Source: Maridesulfovibrio sp. (GTDB taxonomy: Bacteria > Desulfobacterota > Desulfovibrionia > Desulfovibrionales > Desulfovibrionaceae). Taken from it: DNA of 64,000 nucleotides. How positions within the stretch are numbered: the first letter of the stretch is position 1; each line of letters opens with the position of its first letter. Position numbers and translations under genes: made by a program. The DNA lies in contig NZ_OY780933.1 of NCBI RefSeq assembly GCF_963676065.1, positions 558,001-622,000 on the forward strand. Direction: 5' to 3'. Below the pieces are notes generated by a model, which did no database searches, was not told where the DNA came from, and saw nothing but the letters and a program-made list of their open reading frames with translations. Shown here in pieces: positions 26,076 through 35,360 of this stretch.

Positions 26076-27731
26076 ATGCGTTTACAATTCTTCCCTAAAA
26101 CAATCAGCGGTATGATCAGGTGGTATTCCGTCTTCATAATCGGTATTTCCCTGATCTTTCTTACTGTTATGCTTATTGTTTTCACCAAGTCAGCTATATT
26201 GCAGTCCGCGCAGCAGGATTTAAAAGATCAGGTAAAATCGCATCAGACCGTCATTGCGGAATGGTTTAAAGAACGGCAGTTCGATGTAAAATTTCTTGCA
26301 GAGAGCGATAGCGTCCGCAGCGGTAATCCGGAAAGAATATGGCAGATGCTTAAAATTTTTGATGAGACCCACACTGATATCAGCGCTGCCGCCTGGGTTG
26401 ATGCAAACGGCATCATCATCAACAGCAGAAATGCATCCACGTCGAAGATTGATGTGTCTGACCGTGAATATTTTATTCAAGGCCAAGCCGGAAATCCCCA
26501 CGTGACCAAAGTAATCATTGGCCGTTCTTCCGGTAAACCGGTGGTTCTCTTCTCCTATCCGGTAACTCTCAAAGACAACTCCTTTGACGGAGTGATTATA
26601 CTGGCTTCACGGCTGACCGCCATTGATGAAATGGTTAGAAACCTACGTTTCGGCTCCACCGGTGAAACATATATAGTTAACCGGGAAGGATACATGCTCA
26701 CCGAATCACGCTTTTTGGATGAGCTAAAACAATCCGGTAGAGTTGAAAATAGCGCTATCATAGAAATTAAAACCAGCACAAAAATCCTTGAAGCGGCGCT
26801 GAACGGAAAACAACCCCAAGGAGCCTACCGCGATTACCGGGGGAAAAAAGTAATCGGGGCCAGCCAGTGGGTCAATGACGGAAGATGGCTGGTGATTTCA
26901 GAAATTGATTACTCTGAAGTAATGGCCCCCATATACTCTTTCATGCTGACCGCATGCGCCGGAGCAGCTCTCGCCCTGCTGATCCTGATTCCGTTCTCCT
27001 TACGGCTGGTCCGATCCATATCTATTCCCCTTAAAAATCTGGATGTAATAGCCCGGCAAATGACCAAAGGAATATTTAGCTGTGACTGCGCCGATGCGGG
27101 TATAGATTCCCCACCGGAAGAGGTCGAACGTCTTATACAAGGATTCTGCGCCATGCAGAACAAAGTGGAGAGCACCGTGCAGGAACTCCAGAGATCAGCT
27201 ATCACGGACCAGCTCACCCAGTTGCCCAACCGACGGTACCTGATGAAAGAAGGCTCCAGACTGCTAAACATAGCTATCCGTGCCGGTCAGCCCTGCTCCA
27301 TCATGATCCTCGATATTGACCGTTTCAAAAATATAAATGACACGTACGGTCACAATGTGGGCGATATTGTGCTGCGACAGATGAGTAAGACATTTCAAGA
27401 AATAATACGTACTTCGGACATCGTCGCCCGATATGGCGGAGAAGAATTTGTGGTAGTAGCTCCGGGATCGGATATTGAATCAGGACGCATTCTGGCCGAA
27501 AGGCTTCGCAAGGGCATAGAAGACAGGACCTTCAATACTGATGAGCACCCTCTGACCTGCACCATTTCCATCGGAGTGGCCCATTACAATACTGATATCA
27601 GGTTCGGGGTGGATATTTATGAAGACACGCTGGCCCGGGCTGACGAAGCTTTATACGCCGCAAAGAATGCCGGCCGAAACAGAGTAATGCTGGCCGAGGA
27701 ACAACACGAGACCTCGGAAGGAAGAGAATGA
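26076..27731 (+). CDS. Diguanylate cyclase with dCache sensor and HAMP
   Basis: 551 residues. TM1 (~16-37), a periplasmic double Cache domain (~40-280; VDANGIIINSR and SDREYFIQGQ), TM2 (~287-310), HAMP, then a GGDEF domain from ~385. The catalytic motif is GGEEF (about 454-458), which is active in the family, and RTSD five residues earlier is the product-inhibition I-site. It should make cyclic di-GMP in response to an external ligand. AGGGGTG precedes the ATG. Its stop overlaps the yjbQ start region. Confidence 0.94.
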   Translation: MRLQFFPKTISGMIRWYSVFIIGISLIFLTVMLIVFTKSAILQSAQQDLKDQVKSHQTVIAEWFKERQFDVKFLAESDSVRSGNPERIWQMLKIFDETHTDISAAAWVDANGIIINSRNASTSKIDVSDREYFIQGQAGNPHVTKVIIGRSSGKPVVLFSYPVTLKDNSFDGVIILASRLTAIDEMVRNLRFGSTGETYIVNREGYMLTESRFLDELKQSGRVENSAIIEIKTSTKILEAALNGKQPQGAYRDYRGKKVIGASQWVNDGRWLVISEIDYSEVMAPIYSFMLTACAGAALALLILIPFSLRLVRSISIPLKNLDVIARQMTKGIFSCDCADAGIDSPPEEVERLIQGFCAMQNKVESTVQELQRSAITDQLTQLPNRRYLMKEGSRLLNIAIRAGQPCSIMILDIDRFKNINDTYGHNVGDIVLRQMSKTFQEIIRTSDIVARYGGEEFVVVAPGSDIESGRILAERLRKGIEDRTFNTDEHPLTCTISIGVAHYNTDIRFGVDIYEDTLARADEALYAAKNAGRNRVMLAEEQHETSEGRE

Positions 27732-28126
27732 TGAATACAATACAGATTAATACCGGAAGCCGGGAAGAAATGGTCGATATAACTGACTCTGTTCGCCGGA
27801 TGATCAAAGAAAACGACTGGCAATCCGGCGCCCTGCTGCTCTACTGCCCGCACACAACCGGAGCGATAACGGTCAATGAAGGCGCAGACCCGGATGTTGT
27901 ACGTGACATTACCGTCAACATGCGCAAACTGGTCCCCCATCACGGAGATTACAAACATCTGGAAGGCAACTCCGATGCACACATAAAAACAAGTATGTTC
28001 GGTCCTGATCAGATGCTCATTGTGGAAAACTCCGAAGTCATGCTAGGCACATGGCAACGGATATTTTTCTGTGAATTTGACGGTCCGCGCAACCGGAAAC
28101 TCTGGGCGCAGTTTATGCCGTCCTAG
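27728..28126 (+). CDS. yjbQ: YjbQ/UPF0047 family protein
   Basis: 132 residues. The family folds as a trimer and has weak thiamine-phosphate synthase activity; its real role is unsettled. LLLYCPHTTGAITVNEGAD, HHGDYKHLEGNSDAHIK and the C-terminal GTWQRIFFCEFDGPR are diagnostic, with the conserved histidines in place. The ATG overlaps the diguanylate cyclase stop (ATGA); ATG 27731 is an equally good start. Part of the same operon. Confidence 0.92.
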   Translation: MMNTIQINTGSREEMVDITDSVRRMIKENDWQSGALLLYCPHTTGAITVNEGADPDVVRDITVNMRKLVPHHGDYKHLEGNSDAHIKTSMFGPDQMLIVENSEVMLGTWQRIFFCEFDGPRNRKLWAQFMPS

Positions 28127-28184
28127 GCCTCAGCCTTCTTTTAGGCACACTCAGGCACTGATCAGGAAGACCGCATCAGTCTTA

Positions 28185-28445
28185 TCACAGCCCGACACAC
28201 GCAATCAGCGGCCTTCTTTTGTCTCCCTCCGAAACAGAACAGGCACATATTTCCGGGCTGATCCTCTTCTTGGCACCGCTTAAGACCATACGCAGGCAGA
28301 AACGGGAGCCGTGCCCTCCGCTTGTGGCTATACAGTTGAGAATTTCATCCCCGGCACGGTCCAGAGCTTCAGAGACATCCAATCCCTGCTGTTGCAGACG
28401 CTGTGCCTTCTTCCTAAGCAGTTCTTCCAGCAATGCGGTGTTCAT
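28185..28445 (-). CDS. Small uncharacterised protein
   Basis: 86 residues. An ideal CGGAGGTG ribosome site precedes the ATG. The N-terminal helix (LLEELLRKKAQRLQQQGLDVSEALDRAGDEI) is followed by NCIATSGGHGSRFCLRMVLSG, which looks like a conserved Cys/Gly core, and a short tail. No family recognised. It lies alone on the minus strand, convergent with yjbQ and divergent from the phosphatase gene. Confidence 0.65.
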   Translation of the reverse strand: MNTALLEELLRKKAQRLQQQGLDVSEALDRAGDEILNCIATSGGHGSRFCLRMVLSGAKKRISPEICACSVSEGDKRRPLIACVGL

Positions 28446-28709
28446 TAAGCACCTCCGAAGTCTTCTCGAACTTTATTCACAATTTGTGGATGTCGGCTTT
28501 CCGGCACATCCACTCCCTGACAAGTTCTGATGCAATTCTCAATCCTTCGTTGCCGTCCGGCAATAAAGCAGATACAATAAAACAACACAAAACAAACGGT
28601 AATTATTGCTGAAGTCTCTTATATTCTAGCATCTTCAGATTTCATAAGCGACCTTTTTTATATTTTTTTTCAAAACCTCAAAAAAACTGATAAGTGAAAG
28701 CAAAAGACT

Positions 28710-30845
28710 ATGAGCATGCGCCTAAAACTTTTCATCCTGCTACTGTCATTCAGCCTGATTCCCTTACTGGTGGTATCAATAATCAGCCGGCAAGGCATTC
28801 AGGATCTGGGCCATGTCCAGTCCAGCAATCTGCGGGCGGACATGATAAAAATCCTGACGGAAGAAATGCGCCAGTCCGCCAAGGATTCAGCCAAATTGGT
28901 CCAGCAGCAGGCTGTCTCACTCGAATTCGCCCTCAAAGCCATCGGAGCGGAAGCCGAAGATGTACTCAATGATCCGCCGAAAGGAGAACCCAAGGTCTAC
29001 TTTGCTGAAGATTTTGATACAAAGGGCAGACAGCCTGATGACTTCGGACCTTCTCCGCAATATTTCACGCTCAGTGAACCGGGCAGCAAAACCCCATCCC
29101 CGGTTAGTATGGAAGAACCTGTCTTCTTCTACCCAGAAGGACAGAAGCAATTAAAACAGTCACCTGATCTGGCCCGGCTGTATATGCTCAAGCCTGATTT
29201 GAAGTCTTATTTCAATCAGGCAGGAACCGCGCTGCACCGCATATACATCACCCTTAATTCCGGTCTGCACATGGCCTATCCCGGTCATGGCAAATACCCG
29301 GCCGGCTATGATACCCGCAAACGGTCATGGTTCACTAAAGCGAAGGAGAAAGGGTCTATCATATGGGACAAATTCATTGACGCCAGCACAGGACAGCAGG
29401 TTTACACCCTGTCCAAGCCGATCCGTGACCGTAAGAAAAAAATCATAGGCGTGGTCTCCATCGATATCCAACTAATAGAGTTGCTCCGCAAAGATGATCT
29501 TTCATCACAATGGTCCAGCGCCATCCAGTCTTTCGTTGTCGGCCCGGTAAGGACAAAAGAGGGAGTGGGACTGCGTGTCTGGGCCGAGGCAGGGCACAAG
29601 GAAGCTAATTTTTCTTGGATGAGCGAGCTGCCTAATGAAGTTCGCTACCTGAAATCCTCAGACAAAAAATCCATGGATAAAATGCTCTCCTCCATCAGTA
29701 GAGGTAAATCAGGAGTCATCCGCATGCCATACAACGGCGTGGATTCTGTATGGGCCTTTGCACCTTTTCGCAATGAAGGAAGCTATGTGCTGATCACCCC
29801 GGAAAAGGTCATTACCAAAGTTCCGGACAACGCGGCCATGCAGGCCCTGATCCTAAGTAAAAACCTTTACGTAACCGTAGGGGCGGCTTCTTTATTCACC
29901 CTACTCACAGTCGCGCTGGTTGCCTTTTTCGGCAGTCGCAAAATCCTGAAACCGCTGCAGGCCATGACCGATGCCGCCGAAAAAATTTCAGAAGGAGACC
30001 TTTCCGTACATGTAGAGGTTCAAACCGGGGATGAGCGCGAAAAACTCGCCAATGCCTTTAATCATATGATCCCCAAACTGCAGGACCACATGCGCATCAG
30101 CAAATCTCTAGAACTGGCGCAGGAAGTCCACACCAGCCTGCTCCCTGAGGGATCTCCTCAGATCACGGGACTGGATATCTCGGGAATCAGCATTTCCTGC
30201 GATGAAACCGGTGGCGATTACTTCGGCTACTATACCCCGCCGATCAGCAAAGGCACCGGAGTCCTACTTGGCGATGTGACCGGGCACGGTTTTTCCGCAG
30301 CCCTGCTCATGACTACCGGACGCGCGCACTTGAAGCATACATCACTACACAAGGAACCGCTGTCAGTCCGTATCGGCGAGGTAAACAAATTACTCTGCTC
30401 GGATATCGGCGAGACCGGTCGATTTATGACCCTGTTCTGTCTTGAAATTTCCCCGGACAACTCCAAAGCCACCTATGTTCGTGCCGGTCACGACCCGGCT
30501 ACAATCTACAACCCCGCCAGCGGAGAAAAACGTGATCTTATGGGATCGCCCATGCTGGCGCTGGGTATATTTGATGAAAGCGAATATGAAGAGTTTGAAG
30601 TAGACCTTAACGAAGGGGAAATCATCTTCATCGGCACTGACGGAATCTGGGAAGCCCGCAATTCCGGAGATGAAATGTTTGGACGAGAACGTCTAGACCA
30701 GATAATATTTTCCAATGCTCACAGGAGTGCCGCTGAGATACAGCAGGAAATAATCGCTCAGGTCTACAAATTTCAGGACGGAATGGATCAGGAAGACGAC
30801 ATCACACTGATTATCATCAAGGTAAACGAATTCAACCGGGAATAG
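28710..30845 (+). CDS. Membrane SpoIIE/RsbU-type phosphatase with Cache and HAMP
   Basis: 711 residues. TM1 (~9-27), a large periplasmic Cache-type sensor (to ~385; YDTRKRSWFTKAKEKGS and KIIGVVSIDIQ), TM2 (~395-415), HAMP (~416-465), and a PP2C-like SpoIIE domain (~480-711). Metal-binding motifs are GGDYFGYY, LGDVTGHGFSAALLM, IFIGTDGIWEARN and QEDDITLIII. Such proteins dephosphorylate anti-anti-sigma factors; no STAS partner is adjacent. ATG 28716 is an alternative start. Confidence 0.93.
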   Translation: MSMRLKLFILLLSFSLIPLLVVSIISRQGIQDLGHVQSSNLRADMIKILTEEMRQSAKDSAKLVQQQAVSLEFALKAIGAEAEDVLNDPPKGEPKVYFAEDFDTKGRQPDDFGPSPQYFTLSEPGSKTPSPVSMEEPVFFYPEGQKQLKQSPDLARLYMLKPDLKSYFNQAGTALHRIYITLNSGLHMAYPGHGKYPAGYDTRKRSWFTKAKEKGSIIWDKFIDASTGQQVYTLSKPIRDRKKKIIGVVSIDIQLIELLRKDDLSSQWSSAIQSFVVGPVRTKEGVGLRVWAEAGHKEANFSWMSELPNEVRYLKSSDKKSMDKMLSSISRGKSGVIRMPYNGVDSVWAFAPFRNEGSYVLITPEKVITKVPDNAAMQALILSKNLYVTVGAASLFTLLTVALVAFFGSRKILKPLQAMTDAAEKISEGDLSVHVEVQTGDEREKLANAFNHMIPKLQDHMRISKSLELAQEVHTSLLPEGSPQITGLDISGISISCDETGGDYFGYYTPPISKGTGVLLGDVTGHGFSAALLMTTGRAHLKHTSLHKEPLSVRIGEVNKLLCSDIGETGRFMTLFCLEISPDNSKATYVRAGHDPATIYNPASGEKRDLMGSPMLALGIFDESEYEEFEVDLNEGEIIFIGTDGIWEARNSGDEMFGRERLDQIIFSNAHRSAAEIQQEIIAQVYKFQDGMDQEDDITLIIIKVNEFNRE

Positions 30846-30847
30846 CC

Positions 30848-31093
30848 ATGGAGAATAGTCACCGCTTTTTCAGAAACATCAGTTGCCGATACTTTCCCTG
30901 TCATGAGACAAGTGACGAGGCATCTTTCAATTGCCTGTTCTGTTTCTGTCCCCTCTATCTCATAAAGGATTGCGGCGGTCGCTATAGAATAAACGAGAAA
31001 GGCATTAAGGACTGCACCGTATGCAAGATTCCGCACCGCCCCGAAGGTTACGATTACATTATCAAAAAGATAAAAGAAGCCAATAAGCCATAA
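30848..31093 (+). CDS. Cysteine-rich small domain protein
   Basis: 81 residues with eight cysteines, including NISCRYFPCHE, FNCLFCFCPLYLIKDCGG and KDCTVC. The pattern matches the 'cysteine-rich small domain' family (PF04071 as I recall it), probably a metal-binding module often found near cobalamin genes. It follows the phosphatase gene by 2 bp and precedes amrA by 15 bp, so all three are one operon. Its biochemical role is unknown. Confidence 0.88.
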   Translation: MENSHRFFRNISCRYFPCHETSDEASFNCLFCFCPLYLIKDCGGRYRINEKGIKDCTVCKIPHRPEGYDYIIKKIKEANKP

Positions 31094-31108
31094 CACCGGA
31101 GTTTTAAC

Positions 31109-31663
31109 ATGTCAGATAATTTCAGCTTCGCCCTTACTCAAGAAGAAAAAGACTATCTCAAAAGTCTAGTCCGCCAAAGCATTCTTTGTCGGCTGAACAG
31201 GCAGGAGGAGTCCACCCCCGAACCTGTTACCGACCACCTTCGTGAAGAATACGGGGCCTTTGTTACTTTGACCAAAAACGGGCAGTTACGTGGATGTATC
31301 GGAAACGTGCAGGGAAACGGCCCGCTCTATAAAACCATCTGGAAGATGGCCCGCTCCGCAGCTTTTGAAGACCCTCGTTTTCCTCCGCTGAACCCTTCAG
31401 AATTTGATGAGATTGAAATCGAAATATCCATCCTCAGCCCTCTCGATATCTGTAAAGATGTGGAGCAGATCATTATTGGGAGGCATGGGCTCATAATGCA
31501 GCGCGGAATGCAATCCGGCCTGTTGCTGCCGCAAGTTGCTGTGGACTGGAAATGGGATCGCGAACAATTCCTCGCCCAGACATGCCAGAAAGCCGGCATG
31601 GAACCGACTGCATGGAAGGACCCGGAAACCAATATTTTCTGGTTTGAGGCAGAAGTATTCTGA
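31109..31663 (+). CDS. amrA: AMMECR1 domain protein, AmmeMemoRadiSam system protein A
   Basis: 184 residues. AMMECR1 fold with the signature LRGCIGNVQGNGPLYKTIWKMA, FEDPRFPPL, and LLLPQVAVDWKWDREQFLAQTCQKAG. In many genomes amrA is accompanied by a Memo-like protein (AmrB) and a radical SAM protein (AmrS); neither is adjacent here. GGAGTTTT precedes the ATG. Function of the system is not established. Confidence 0.92.
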   Translation: MSDNFSFALTQEEKDYLKSLVRQSILCRLNRQEESTPEPVTDHLREEYGAFVTLTKNGQLRGCIGNVQGNGPLYKTIWKMARSAAFEDPRFPPLNPSEFDEIEIEISILSPLDICKDVEQIIIGRHGLIMQRGMQSGLLLPQVAVDWKWDREQFLAQTCQKAGMEPTAWKDPETNIFWFEAEVF

Positions 31664-31710
31664 TACGCTTCACCTTTTGACAATAAAATCAGCTTCCTGC
31701 GCTCTTTCAG

Positions 31711-31770
31711 AAACCAAAGAAACTTTTTTAATAAATTCTCTGGACTCTTCCAAAACTTTTAATCGGCTTC
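31711..31770 (+). repeat. Dispersed repeat, copy A
   Basis: About 60 bp sharing 'ccaaagaa', 'ctctggactct' and 'aaaacttttaat' with copy C (35236-35307). It sits in the 130-bp gap between amrA and the phosphotransferase gene. Confidence 0.75.
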
Positions 31771-31795
31771 CCTGCTTTGAATATGAGGATGTGCC

Positions 31796-32704
31796 ATGAT
31801 TGATGCTCTTTCCCCCTGGGGTCTAACCACCCAGGAACGCCATACCGACAAAAATATTCCCGGTAGTCCGGAACGAGCCGTCTCGCGCTCGGTAATTGAA
31901 GATACAGAAAACCGCCTCTGGCTTATGGAACGCATTGCCGGAAAACAGGTGGAAACCCGTAGCGCAATTGCAGAAAACCTGCTGACTCTGCAAAAATCAG
32001 GAATGGATTGGCTGCTGCCCTATCAGGAGACAAAGGACGGTCAGGTCATCGCTGAAGTTATGGGATTTCCATGGCAGCTTTCACCATTTTACGAATCGGA
32101 TGAACTGCCGAGACCGGACTACGTTTACGATGCCCAACGAGGGACAGAGCTTGCCGGATTTATTGCTCAACTACGGGAGCACACCAAAGGCAAAACCATG
32201 CAGGGGCATGACCGCTCTTTCGCGCTGATCGAGTATACACGTGATCTGCTTGCAACCGTCAAAGAACGGGAACCGGAGATATTCAAACGGCTGGAACCCA
32301 TCTGCGCCAGACTTTTCCCGAAAATGGAGCAGTTCCCGAAACTTCCCAAAGCTTTCTGTCACGGAGATTTTCATCCCCTGAACGTGCTTTGGAAAGGTCA
32401 GAAAATAGGTGCTGTTATTGACTGGGAATTCTCCGGTATGCGCCCTGAAATATATGACGTAGCCAACATGATCGGCTGTGTGGCTTTCGAAAACCCAGGA
32501 GCCCTCGGTGAAGGACTTATTCCGGCTTTTATGGATGGTCTGTATGACAACACTGACATAAGCGATGACAGTTACGAATCACTGCCCGCTTACATCCCCT
32601 CCTTGCGCTTTGCATGGCTTTCCGAATGGCTGCGTAAAAAGGATCATGAAATGCTGCAAATGGAGCTTGATTTTATGGAGCTGCTGCTGGCGGTTATGGG
32701 ATAA
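31796..32704 (+). CDS. Aminoglycoside phosphotransferase-family kinase-like protein
   Basis: 302 residues. Kinase-like fold with Brenner motif FCHGDFHPLNVLWKG (catalytic Asp) and the metal-binding VIDWEFSGMRPEIYDVANM. These proteins phosphorylate small molecules such as homoserine, choline or sugars rather than necessarily antibiotics; the substrate here is unknown. GAGGATG precedes the ATG. It ends 26 bp before a perfect palindrome shared with the convergent purN. Confidence 0.85.
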   Translation: MIDALSPWGLTTQERHTDKNIPGSPERAVSRSVIEDTENRLWLMERIAGKQVETRSAIAENLLTLQKSGMDWLLPYQETKDGQVIAEVMGFPWQLSPFYESDELPRPDYVYDAQRGTELAGFIAQLREHTKGKTMQGHDRSFALIEYTRDLLATVKEREPEIFKRLEPICARLFPKMEQFPKLPKAFCHGDFHPLNVLWKGQKIGAVIDWEFSGMRPEIYDVANMIGCVAFENPGALGEGLIPAFMDGLYDNTDISDDSYESLPAYIPSLRFAWLSEWLRKKDHEMLQMELDFMELLLAVMG

Positions 32705-32730
32705 AGAATTAAGTCAGGAGAAAATAAGAC

Positions 32731-32760
32731 AGCGCATGGAAATCAACCTTTCCATGCGCT
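32731..32760. terminator. Perfect palindrome between convergent genes
   Basis: A 12-bp perfect inverted repeat (agcgcatggaaa / tttccatgcgct) with a 6-base loop lies between the phosphotransferase stop and the purN stop. On the minus strand it is followed by gtcttatttt, so it mainly terminates purN. Confidence 0.75.
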
Positions 32761-32796
32761 ATTTGAAAATTATCTCAAGGCAGACGCGGATAAAAG

Positions 32797-33471
32797 TTAA
32801 AAGCCTTTCTCCAGCGGAGGATTAACCAGACTGAAAACATCGCGCTCGGCAGCAGCCACATCAGCCTCTGCAAGCTTCACAAAACGGTTCTCAATGGTCA
32901 GTCTTTCCTTGGCCAGCCACTGGATAGCCTGAGGCAGAATGCGGTGCTCCTGCTTGAGAATGCGTTCGCGTAGATCGTCCTCTTTTTCGCCGGGATAAGC
33001 GGGAACGGCAGCCTGAATAATCACTGCGCCGTTGTCCATTTTTTCATTAACAAAATGGACTGTGCAGCCGGCCAGTTGCACTCCGTATTCTGCGGCCTCA
33101 CTCTGCCCGTCAACGCCGGGAAAGCTAGGCAGGATCGCGGGATGAATATTAATGATTTTACCGGGGAAAGCGTTCAAAAATACCGGGGTAATGATACGCA
33201 TGAACCCGGCCATAACAACAGCTTCTACTCCGGCTTCTTTCAGAACCCGCACCATCTCCGCGTCAAATTCCTCACGGGAGCCGAAATCCTTATGGTTCAG
33301 AACAGATGTTGGAATGCCGTAGGCTTCAGCCCGCTTCAGACCATAAGCATCAGCTTTATTTGAAAGAACCATCCTGATGTCCACGTCAAGGATGTTATCT
33401 TCCATTTTTTCAATAATGGATTGCAGATTAGATCCACCACCAGAAATTAATACAGCAATAGGAAGACTCAT
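32797..33471 (-). CDS. purN: Phosphoribosylglycinamide formyltransferase
   Basis: 224 residues. It transfers a formyl group from formyl-tetrahydrofolate to GAR in purine synthesis. ISGGGSNLQSIIE binds the phosphate, and the catalytic triad appears in IINIHPAILPSFPG (Asn, His) and HFVNEKMDNGAVIIQ (Asp). GGAGGG lies 4 bp before ATG 33471; an in-frame upstream start at 33489 lacks a site. The C-terminal VNPPLEKGF is encoded by DNA that looks like part of the dispersed repeat. Confidence 0.94.
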   Translation of the reverse strand: MSLPIAVLISGGGSNLQSIIEKMEDNILDVDIRMVLSNKADAYGLKRAEAYGIPTSVLNHKDFGSREEFDAEMVRVLKEAGVEAVVMAGFMRIITPVFLNAFPGKIINIHPAILPSFPGVDGQSEAAEYGVQLAGCTVHFVNEKMDNGAVIIQAAVPAYPGEKEDDLRERILKQEHRILPQAIQWLAKERLTIENRFVKLAEADVAAAERDVFSLVNPPLEKGF

Positions 33472-33483
33472 TTTCCCTCCGGG

Positions 33484-33513
33484 GTCCAAAGAAACTTTTA
33501 TCGGGGCTTCGCC
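33484..33513 (+). repeat. Dispersed repeat, short copy B
   Basis: 'tccaaagaaacttttatcggggcttcgcc' looks like copy C with its centre deleted: the left 'ccaaagaa' edge is joined directly to the 'cttttaat..ggct' edge. It overlaps the purN upstream region. Confidence 0.55.
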
Positions 33514-33623
33514 GATTTAAATAATTAATCGTACAAATTTTAATTCATATTGCCGTTATTCCCCAGCGAAGCATAACTAAAACGTCTTTTGGGAAGAGGG
33601 GATGGGGAAGGAGAGGCAAATAA

Positions 33624-33652
33624 AAAAGGAGGACCACGTAGATCCTCCTTTT
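33624..33652. terminator. Terminator of cobA-hemD
   Basis: Stem aaaaggagga / tcctcctttt with a 9-base loop. It is flanked by A and T runs and is therefore symmetrical; it lies 7 bp beyond the cobA-hemD stop. Confidence 0.85.
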
Positions 33653-33658
33653 AAATAA

Positions 33659-35173
33659 CTATTCAGAAACTTCCTGCACCAGAACATCAACCAGTGCGGG
33701 AATGGTGTAATCCTCGGGCTGAATGTCCGGCTCATAACCGAACCCTTCGAGGGTCTTAGCGGTGATAGGCCCGATACAGGCTATTTTCACACTGTCTTTG
33801 TATTTGTGGAAAACTTCCGGCTCAATCAGATTGAAGAAGTTCTCAACTGTGCTGGAGCTGGTGAAAGTCAGGTAATCGATCTTGCCGGATTCAAGGGCCT
33901 CGGCAATGGGACCGGGATCATTCTCGGACAGTCCGGTCTCGTAGACGGGCAGGATCTTAACTTCTGCTCCGGCCTTACGCAGTTCTTCGGGCAGCACTTC
34001 ACGGGCTATTTTGGCGCGGGGAATAAGCACCTTCTTGCCTTTAACGCCCTTTTCAAGCAACCCGGCGACAACACTCTCCGCAACGTACTTTTCAGGCACA
34101 AAGTCGGGCTTAATGCCCTTGGCTACGAGTGCGTCAGCTGTTGCGGGGCCAATAGCAGCAATTTCGATTCCGGCAAACGCGCGGGCATCGAGACCGGCTT
34201 CATCAAGCTGATTAAAAAAATGTTTCACGCCGTTAACGGAAGTGAAAATCAGCCAATCCCAGTTTGAGAGGGCTTTAATTTCACTCTGCACCGGAGCATA
34301 ATCAGCGACAGGCTCGATGTTGATGGTCGGGAATTCGTGGACACATGCGCCGAGTTTGCCAAGTGTGGAAACAAGTCCGCTGGACTGTTCACGGGCACGG
34401 GTTACAACAACCCCCTTGCCGAGCAGAGGACGTTTTTCAAACCATGCCAGCTTATCATGCAGGGAGCAGACGCCGCCCACTACGATGATGGAGGGAGCCT
34501 TGAACTTACGCTCTTTAGCTTCCTCGGCGACATTTTCAAGGGTAGAAACGAAAGACTGCTGGTTACAGCGGGTTCCCCAGCGCACAAGCGCTACCGGGGT
34601 TTCGGGATCACGTCCGTTCTTGATCAGGTTCTCCGCGATCATGGGCAGATTTTTCACGCCCATATAGAAAACGAGAGTACTGGTGGATTTGGCATAAACC
34701 GCCCAGTTATGACCGGTTTTTTCCTTGGTGGGATCTTCGTGTCCGGTGATGAAGCATACGGATGTGGTGAAATCGCGATGGGTAACCGGAATACCGGCGT
34801 ACGCGGGAGCGGCAACACCAGCGGTGATACCGGGAATGACTTCAAAATCGATTCCGGCTTCAACCAGCTCTTCAGCTTCTTCACCGCCGCGGCCGAAAAC
34901 ATAAGGATCGCCGCCCTTAAGGCGGGCAATAACTTTGCCTTCGTTGGCTTTTTCAACGATCAGTTCGTTGATTTTATCCTGCGGCAGGGTGTGATCGCCG
35001 CCTTTTTTACCTACATAGAGGATTTCGCAATCCGCTTTGCAGTAATTCAGAAATTCGATGTTCGCCAGATAGTCGTAGATAAGGACATCCGCAGTTTCCA
35101 GAACTTCCTTGGCCTTAACAGTCAGCAGGCCCGGATCACCGGGACCCGCACCAATCAGATAAACCAAACCCAT
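33659..35173 (-). CDS. cobA-hemD: Fused uroporphyrinogen-III C-methyltransferase / uroporphyrinogen-III synthase
   Basis: 504 residues. Residues ~1-245 are SUMT/CobA (GAGPGDPGLLTVKA, ARLKGGDPYVFGRGGEE, VIPGITAGVAAPAYAGIP). Residues ~255-504 are HemD (VVTRAREQSSGL, WLIFTSVNGVKHF, IAAIGPATADAL, YLTFTSSSTVENF). Together they close hydroxymethylbilane to uroporphyrinogen III and methylate it to precorrin-2. The product feeds siroheme for sulfite reductase, alternative heme synthesis and the cbi genes. GAGGGTGG precedes ATG 35173; the upstream in-frame start at 35200 has no site. Confidence 0.95.
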   Translation of the reverse strand: MGLVYLIGAGPGDPGLLTVKAKEVLETADVLIYDYLANIEFLNYCKADCEILYVGKKGGDHTLPQDKINELIVEKANEGKVIARLKGGDPYVFGRGGEEAEELVEAGIDFEVIPGITAGVAAPAYAGIPVTHRDFTTSVCFITGHEDPTKEKTGHNWAVYAKSTSTLVFYMGVKNLPMIAENLIKNGRDPETPVALVRWGTRCNQQSFVSTLENVAEEAKERKFKAPSIIVVGGVCSLHDKLAWFEKRPLLGKGVVVTRAREQSSGLVSTLGKLGACVHEFPTINIEPVADYAPVQSEIKALSNWDWLIFTSVNGVKHFFNQLDEAGLDARAFAGIEIAAIGPATADALVAKGIKPDFVPEKYVAESVVAGLLEKGVKGKKVLIPRAKIAREVLPEELRKAGAEVKILPVYETGLSENDPGPIAEALESGKIDYLTFTSSSTVENFFNLIEPEVFHKYKDSVKIACIGPITAKTLEGFGYEPDIQPEDYTIPALVDVLVQEVSE

Positions 35174-35235
35174 ATATCCACCCTCTCTAGTTAAAAGCAA
35201 TTTGATGCGCTTCGCGCTTTTGACGAATTGATTTC

Positions 35236-35307
35236 GCCTCCGGCGGCCAAAGAACCCTTTTGAAAAAGGTTTCTCTGGACTCTCCTAAAACTTTTAATAG
35301 GCTGTCG
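35236..35307 (+). repeat. Dispersed repeat, copy C (most complete)
   Basis: Contains 'gcctccggcggccaaagaa', the internal dyad 'aacccttttgaaaaaggtt', 'ctctggactct' and 'aaaacttttaatag'. It lies between valS and cobA-hemD. Confidence 0.8.
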
Positions 35308-35360
35308 CTACGTTATCTGGTCACCTTCATATTATCCATATCGAATAACAAAGCTGTCCG

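Noticed and set aside
34337-35194. 285-codon open frame antisense to cobA-hemD
   Set aside because: Shadow frame of a certain gene, with low-complexity composition.
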